Shown one piece after another: positions 31,039 through 34,169 of a stretch of DNA of 34,169 nucleotides. The stretch is from Chloroflexota bacterium. Its GTDB lineage: Bacteria; Chloroflexota; Anaerolineae; Ardenticatenales; Ardenticatenaceae. Numbering within the stretch: position 1 is the stretch's first letter; each line of letters starts with the position of its first letter. The stretch is from contig DOUV01000965.1 of assembly GCA_003520455.1 (NCBI GenBank), positions 1-34,169 of the forward strand, read 5' to 3'. The notes below the pieces were generated by a model. It was not told where the DNA came from and made no database searches. It was given only the letters and a program-made list of their open reading frames with translations. A program made the translations under genes and the position numbers.

Positions 31039-31698
31039 ATGGCATCGCATGCAGTCGCAAACAGAGCCGGCATCGCCCCAATGCCCTCGACCGCCTTCGA
31101 GCGTTTCGCGGGCCTCTGCGGTATGCTGGTCGGTGTCGTCGGCTTCTTATACTCGGTTTCCTTCATCGTGCTACGCAACGATCTGCTGAGTGCGCTCTTT
31201 CTCATGCTGGGTGGACTGCTCACCACCGCCGTGCTGGTAGCCCTCTACGAGCGCCTGCGGGAGACCAACGCGTCCGTCGCCCTGTGGGCGCTGCTGCTCG
31301 GCCTTGTGGGTGCAGCGGGCTCGGCGATCCACGGTGGCTACGACCTGGCGAACACCATCAACGCACCCGAGGCGATCCCCGCGAACCTGGCCAACCTCCC
31401 GAGCCAGATTGATCCGCGCGGCCTGCTCACGTTTGGCGTTGCGGGGATGGCCTTGCTTGTGATCGCCTGGTTGATCACGCGTGGCGGGCAGCTGCCCAAA
31501 GGTCTCGGTTCGCTCGGCTATCTTCTGGCTATTCTGCTTATCATCGTCTACCTGGCGCGGCTGATCGTGCTGACCCCAACCAACCCGGTGCTTCTCGTGC
31601 CCGCGCTGCTGACCGGCTTCGTCGTCAACCCCATCTGGTACATCTGGTTGGGGCTGACGCTCTGGCGAGGGCGGGGCGGGGAGACGGCGGCGCGATGA
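31039..31698 (+). CDS. Polytopic membrane protein of unknown function
   Basis: A 219-residue protein with about six predicted membrane helices: FAGLCGMLVGVVGFLYSVSF, LLSALFLMLGGLLTTAVLVAL, VALWALLLGLVGAAGSAIHGG, LLTFGVAGMALLVIAWLI, LLAILLIIVYLARLIVL and PALLTGFVVNPIWYIWLGL. It resembles DUF4386-type integral membrane proteins in layout, but I do not recognise a function. ATG 31039 follows GGGAAGGGAG (31021-31030); the long in-frame extension upstream lacks coding character. Its stop overlaps the start of the SRPBCC gene (ATGA), so the two are translationally coupled. Confidence 0.75.
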   Translation: MASHAVANRAGIAPMPSTAFERFAGLCGMLVGVVGFLYSVSFIVLRNDLLSALFLMLGGLLTTAVLVALYERLRETNASVALWALLLGLVGAAGSAIHGGYDLANTINAPEAIPANLANLPSQIDPRGLLTFGVAGMALLVIAWLITRGGQLPKGLGSLGYLLAILLIIVYLARLIVLTPTNPVLLVPALLTGFVVNPIWYIWLGLTLWRGRGGETAAR

Positions 31699-32141
31699 CA
31701 CGGATTGTGACGAGCGCCCTCATTCATAAACCCATCGAGCAGGTCTTCGACTACGTCACGACGCCCGGCAACTGGCCCCAGTGGCACCCATCCTCCCTGG
31801 CCGTCAGCGGCGCGGCCCAGCATTCGTTGGAGCCCGGCGAGCAGGTCACCGAGGAGTTCCGGGTGGCGGGGCGCCGCGGGCGGGTTGTGTGGACGGCGCG
31901 CGAGCGGGAGGCACCGCGTCGATGGGTGATCGACGGTCAGATCGAGGGCCGCAGGGGCGGTGGAACCATTACCTACAACCTGACACCCCACTCCGACGGC
32001 ACAACCTTCGAGCGCGAGTTCGTCTACACAATGCCCAACCCGCTGGAAGCCTTGCTGGATCGCCTGGTGCTGCGCCGCCGTATCGAAGCGGAGTCAGCCG
32101 AGGCCCTGCGACGGTTGACGGTAGTGCTGGAATCGGCCTGA
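31695..32141 (+). CDS. SRPBCC (polyketide cyclase/START-like) family protein
   Basis: A 148-residue protein with the helix-grip fold that holds hydrophobic ligands. The start ALIHKPIEQVFDYVTTPGNW followed by PQWHPSS is the typical SRPBCC opening, and a long C-terminal helix (LEALLDRLVLRRRIEAESAE) closes the cavity. The ATG overlaps the stop of the upstream membrane protein gene by 4 bases. No ligand can be assigned; a lipid or aromatic compound is typical for the fold. Confidence 0.85.
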   Translation: MTRIVTSALIHKPIEQVFDYVTTPGNWPQWHPSSLAVSGAAQHSLEPGEQVTEEFRVAGRRGRVVWTAREREAPRRWVIDGQIEGRRGGGTITYNLTPHSDGTTFEREFVYTMPNPLEALLDRLVLRRRIEAESAEALRRLTVVLESA

Positions 32142-32213
32142 CACGCCTCAAGATGCTCCCGCGGTACGGCCCTTGCTGGGGGTGAGACCGGGGCTGAGCC
32201 GCGATCGCTGAAA

Positions 32214-32257
32214 GATGAATGATGAACGGAGTTGGCTTCTGGCGTTCATCATTCATC
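32214..32257. repeat. Perfect 15-bp inverted repeat
   Basis: GATGAATGATGAACG (32214-32228) and its reverse complement (32243-32257) flank a 14-base loop. There is no T tract. It lies 74 bases before the sulfite-oxidase-like gene and could be an operator or a small dispersed palindrome. Confidence 0.75.
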
Positions 32258-32330
32258 GTTCGGCATTTCAATATCCTCGCCCACCCGTTGGCAAGCCGCA
32301 TGATTGCCCGAGATTCCCTCAGGAGGAAGT

Positions 32331-32948
32331 ATGGCAAACCGCTTTGTCTCACGCGGCTTCGTTGGCAAACGGCGGCAGCCAGAAGCGGCGAACCGCGTCC
32401 CGCCCGGGCAGTACGTGACGCCCGACTTCCCCGTGCTCTCGGCCGGACCGACGCCGCACACGCTGCTGGATCGATGGACCTTTACCATTGAAGGACTGGT
32501 GCGGGAGCCGGTCCGGTGGTCTTGGGATGAATTCGTGAAACTTCCCATCCAAACGTTTGTTGCCGATATTCACTGTGTGACGAAGTGGAGCAAACTCGAC
32601 ACGCGCTGGGAAGGCGTGAGTGTCGACACGCTGCTTGAACACGCCGAACTCGACCGCACGGCCACGTATGTGACTGCCTTCTGCGATGGCGGCTACACGA
32701 CAAACCTGCCCCTCCCAGATATTCTCAACGGCCAGGCGTTCGTTGCGTACCGGTACGAAGGCAAACCCCTTGCGCCTGAGCACGGTGGCCCGGCGCGGCT
32801 CGTCGTGCCGCACCTCTACTTCTGGAAGAGCGCGAAGTGGATCCGCGGCTTGAGGCTGATGGAGCGGGACAGGCCCGGCTTCTGGGAGTCGCTCGGCTAC
32901 CACAACCGCGGCGACCCCTGGAAAGAGGAACGGTACCAGGGCGATTGA
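32331..32948 (+). CDS. Sulfite-oxidase-like molybdopterin oxidoreductase
   Basis: A 205-residue protein with the oxidoreductase molybdopterin-binding (SUOX/MsrP-YedY) domain. The Mo-ligating cysteine is C82 in ADIHCVTKWSKLDTRWEGV. Other family marks are FTIEGLVREPVRWSWDEFVKLP, GYTTNLPLPD, GGPARLVVPHLYFWKSAKW and WESLGYHNRGDPW. It lacks a Tat signal peptide and the C-terminal dimerisation domain of classical sulfite oxidases, so it is a short cytoplasmic form; the substrate is unknown. ATG 32331 follows AGGAGGAAGT. The flavin reductase gene about 400 bases downstream is its likely electron partner. Its stop codon lies in a 37-bp sequence that is repeated 72 bp on. Confidence 0.9.
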   Translation: MANRFVSRGFVGKRRQPEAANRVPPGQYVTPDFPVLSAGPTPHTLLDRWTFTIEGLVREPVRWSWDEFVKLPIQTFVADIHCVTKWSKLDTRWEGVSVDTLLEHAELDRTATYVTAFCDGGYTTNLPLPDILNGQAFVAYRYEGKPLAPEHGGPARLVVPHLYFWKSAKWIRGLRLMERDRPGFWESLGYHNRGDPWKEERYQGD

Positions 32949-33049
32949 CCCTGCTCGGCCACTCGATCTGTGCACCTCGATCGCCTTCCACGCGGTCGCG
33001 GTACCGTTCGCGGCGATTGACCCTGCTCGGCCACTCGATCTGTGCACCT
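32941..33049 (+). repeat. Direct repeat of 37 bp
   Basis: The sequence at 32941-32977 is repeated without change at 33013-33049, offset by 72 bp. Copy 1 contains the stop codon of the molybdoenzyme gene. A shared CGGTACC lies a few bases upstream of both copies, suggesting tandem duplication of a 72-bp segment with divergence in between. Confidence 0.9.
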
Positions 33050-33348
33050 GCTTCCTGCCCGGATCGCCCAACGGATTGACGCGTGAAGCGTGATCTGTGA
33101 ACCCTGATGGCGCCAGTAGACGGTGGCTGCGGGTTCCGACGGTCCGGTTGTGGCCGCCAATGGGGGCCGAGAAGTGGAGCGATGGAGGGACGGCTGGGGT
33201 TCCTGACCGGGAGAGAAACAGGCGGACCGTTCCCGCTTCCTGGGCTGCGCTATCACCCTGCTCCCGCCATCATGGCGTCTCACAACCCGATCATTCCGGA
33301 ACCCACTACGCGAATTCACAACGGTCGTATTTCGTGGGAGTGTACACG
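33050..33348. other. Intergenic stretch, nothing firm
   Basis: Open frames run through this stretch but lack family similarity. GGGAG at 33335-33339 is the ribosome binding site of the reductase gene. No promoter or structure stands out. Confidence 0.4.
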
Positions 33349-34098
33349 ATGAAACGGCTTCTGAAGTGGCAAATCGCCACCGTCACAGGCATCAAGCCAG
33401 AGACAGCCCAGGTCAAATCGTTCACGCTTGCGCTTCCGAATTGGCTCCCCCACCGCGCCGGGCAGCACTATGATGTCCGGCTCACCGCGCCTGACGGCTA
33501 CCAGGCCCAGCGCAGCTACTCTGTCGCGTCCGAGCCCGAGCGCGCGGGGGAGATCGATCTCACCGTCGAGCGGCTCGAAGACGGCGAAGTTTCATCGTAT
33601 ATGCACGACGTTCTTGTCGTCGGCGATCAGATCGAAGTGCGGGGGCCGATCGGCGGCTATTTTGTGTGGGAAGCCACGCCAGGTGGGCCATTGCTCTTGA
33701 TCGCCGGCGGTTCTGGCGTGGTCCCGCTGATGGCTATGATTCGCCACCGGGCGGCGGCCGGCGCGGCCGTGCCTACCCGGCTGCTCTACAGCGTGCGGAC
33801 GCCGGAGGACGTAATCTACGTCGAGGAGTTGGCGCAACAGGCAGCATCCGACGGGGGGCTCGACGTGTTCTACACCTTCACCCGCGCCCAGCCCCCCGGT
33901 TGGACCGGCTACGCGCGGCGGATCGACAGGCAGATGCTGAGCGAGGTGGCCGCGCCTTTGGGGCCGGCGCCGCAAACGTTCATCTGCGGCCCGACGCTCT
34001 TCGTCGAGACCGCGGCGAACAGCCTGGTTCAAATCGGTGTCGCCCCGCAGCGGATCAAGACCGAGCGCTTTGGTCCGACGGGCGGTATCGCCTCGTGA
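33349..34098 (+). CDS. FAD/NAD(P)-binding ferredoxin-reductase-type oxidoreductase
   Basis: A 249-residue FNR-family flavoprotein passing electrons from NAD(P)H. The FAD-binding barrel has the RSYSVAS motif (about residue 60) and the GPIGGYF loop; the nucleotide-binding half has LLLIAGGSGVVPLMAMIRH, LLYSVRTPEDVIY and the C-terminal FICGPTLFVE. No 2Fe-2S domain is attached. ATG 33349 is selected because GGGAG lies 9 bases upstream and family homology starts there; the 84 in-frame codons before it look non-coding. In many genomes such a reductase is next to the short sulfite-oxidase-like enzyme, so it probably reduces or oxidises that partner. Confidence 0.9.
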   Translation: MKRLLKWQIATVTGIKPETAQVKSFTLALPNWLPHRAGQHYDVRLTAPDGYQAQRSYSVASEPERAGEIDLTVERLEDGEVSSYMHDVLVVGDQIEVRGPIGGYFVWEATPGGPLLLIAGGSGVVPLMAMIRHRAAAGAAVPTRLLYSVRTPEDVIYVEELAQQAASDGGLDVFYTFTRAQPPGWTGYARRIDRQMLSEVAAPLGPAPQTFICGPTLFVETAANSLVQIGVAPQRIKTERFGPTGGIAS

Positions 34099-34128
34099 TG
34101 GGTGGCGCGGAGCAGGGAGCGCAGCCCG

Positions 34129-34142
34129 GCGGTTGAAACCGC
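34129..34142. repeat. Short palindrome at the window end
   Basis: GCGGTT-GA-AACCGC, extended by AGCC/GGCT outside a small bulge, lies after the reductase stop. It may be part of a longer extragenic palindrome or terminator cut by the window edge. Confidence 0.4.
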
Positions 34143-34169
34143 GGCTGGGGCCTGCGGCCGGGCGTGCCC

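Noticed and set aside
33097..33348. Upstream extension of the flavin reductase
   Set aside because: The 84 extra codons lack family similarity, and a ribosome binding site precedes the ATG at 33349.
1..34169. CRISPR array, tRNA, rRNA, integrase or transposase
   Set aside because: No regularly spaced repeats, no recognisable RNA genes and no recombinase motifs were found on either strand.

Overview
The window looks like a high-GC bacterial chromosome fragment, most plausibly from Chloroflexota or a similar soil or sediment lineage. The lineage call rests only on gene content: a response regulator fused to a SARP/BTAD domain, a DUF4331 protein, and a NicO-family transporter with a His-rich loop. 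There is no rRNA, tRNA, CRISPR array, integrase or transposase.

Region 1 (1-3.8 kb): a broken class III aminotransferase, then a NarX-like sensor kinase and a NarL-like regulator with overlapping stop and start, closed by a terminator.

Region 2 (3.9-8.7 kb): a complete four-part corrinoid O-demethylase set. It comprises a corrinoid protein, a UroD-family methyltransferase I, a methyl-THF methyltransferase II and a RACo-type corrinoid reactivator. Two strong palindromes lie inside the cluster.

Region 3 (8.8-12.6 kb): a frameshifted TetR remnant, then a histidine kinase whose N-terminus is a XylR_N/V4R aromatic-sensing module with all four zinc ligands at MopR/DmpR spacing. It is paired with a REC-SARP/BTAD regulator.

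Region 4 (12.9-22.2 kb, visibly lower GC): phenylphosphate-synthase-like subunits (PpsA and PpsB type), a creatinase/M24-fold protein without the usual metal ligands, a UbiD-family (de)carboxylase, an EntE/benzoate-CoA-ligase-like adenylating enzyme and a Tm-1-like (UPF0261) protein. Read together with regions 2 and 3, the genes suggest an anaerobic route for methoxylated phenols: demethylate ArO-CH3, phosphorylate the phenol, carboxylate the ring, then activate the acid, under an aromatic-responsive two-component system. The regulator-to-target link is inferred.

Regions 2-4 are bracketed by a 74-bp direct repeat (71/74 identical) of the 3' end of the NarL-like gene (3637-3710 and 22197-22270). 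The catabolic block may therefore have arrived or been rearranged as an 18.5-kb unit.

Region 5 (22.5-34.2 kb, high GC): a STAND-like ATPase with a C-terminal HTH, a NicO transporter with an EF-hand loop, a DUF4331 protein, a TPR lipoprotein or exported protein, a SnoaL-like protein, a 29-codon membrane peptide, a polytopic membrane protein, an SRPBCC protein, a sulfite-oxidase-like molybdoenzyme and an FNR-type reductase. A 34-bp motif with a TACACT-like -10 at fixed distance occurs three times here and may define a local regulon.
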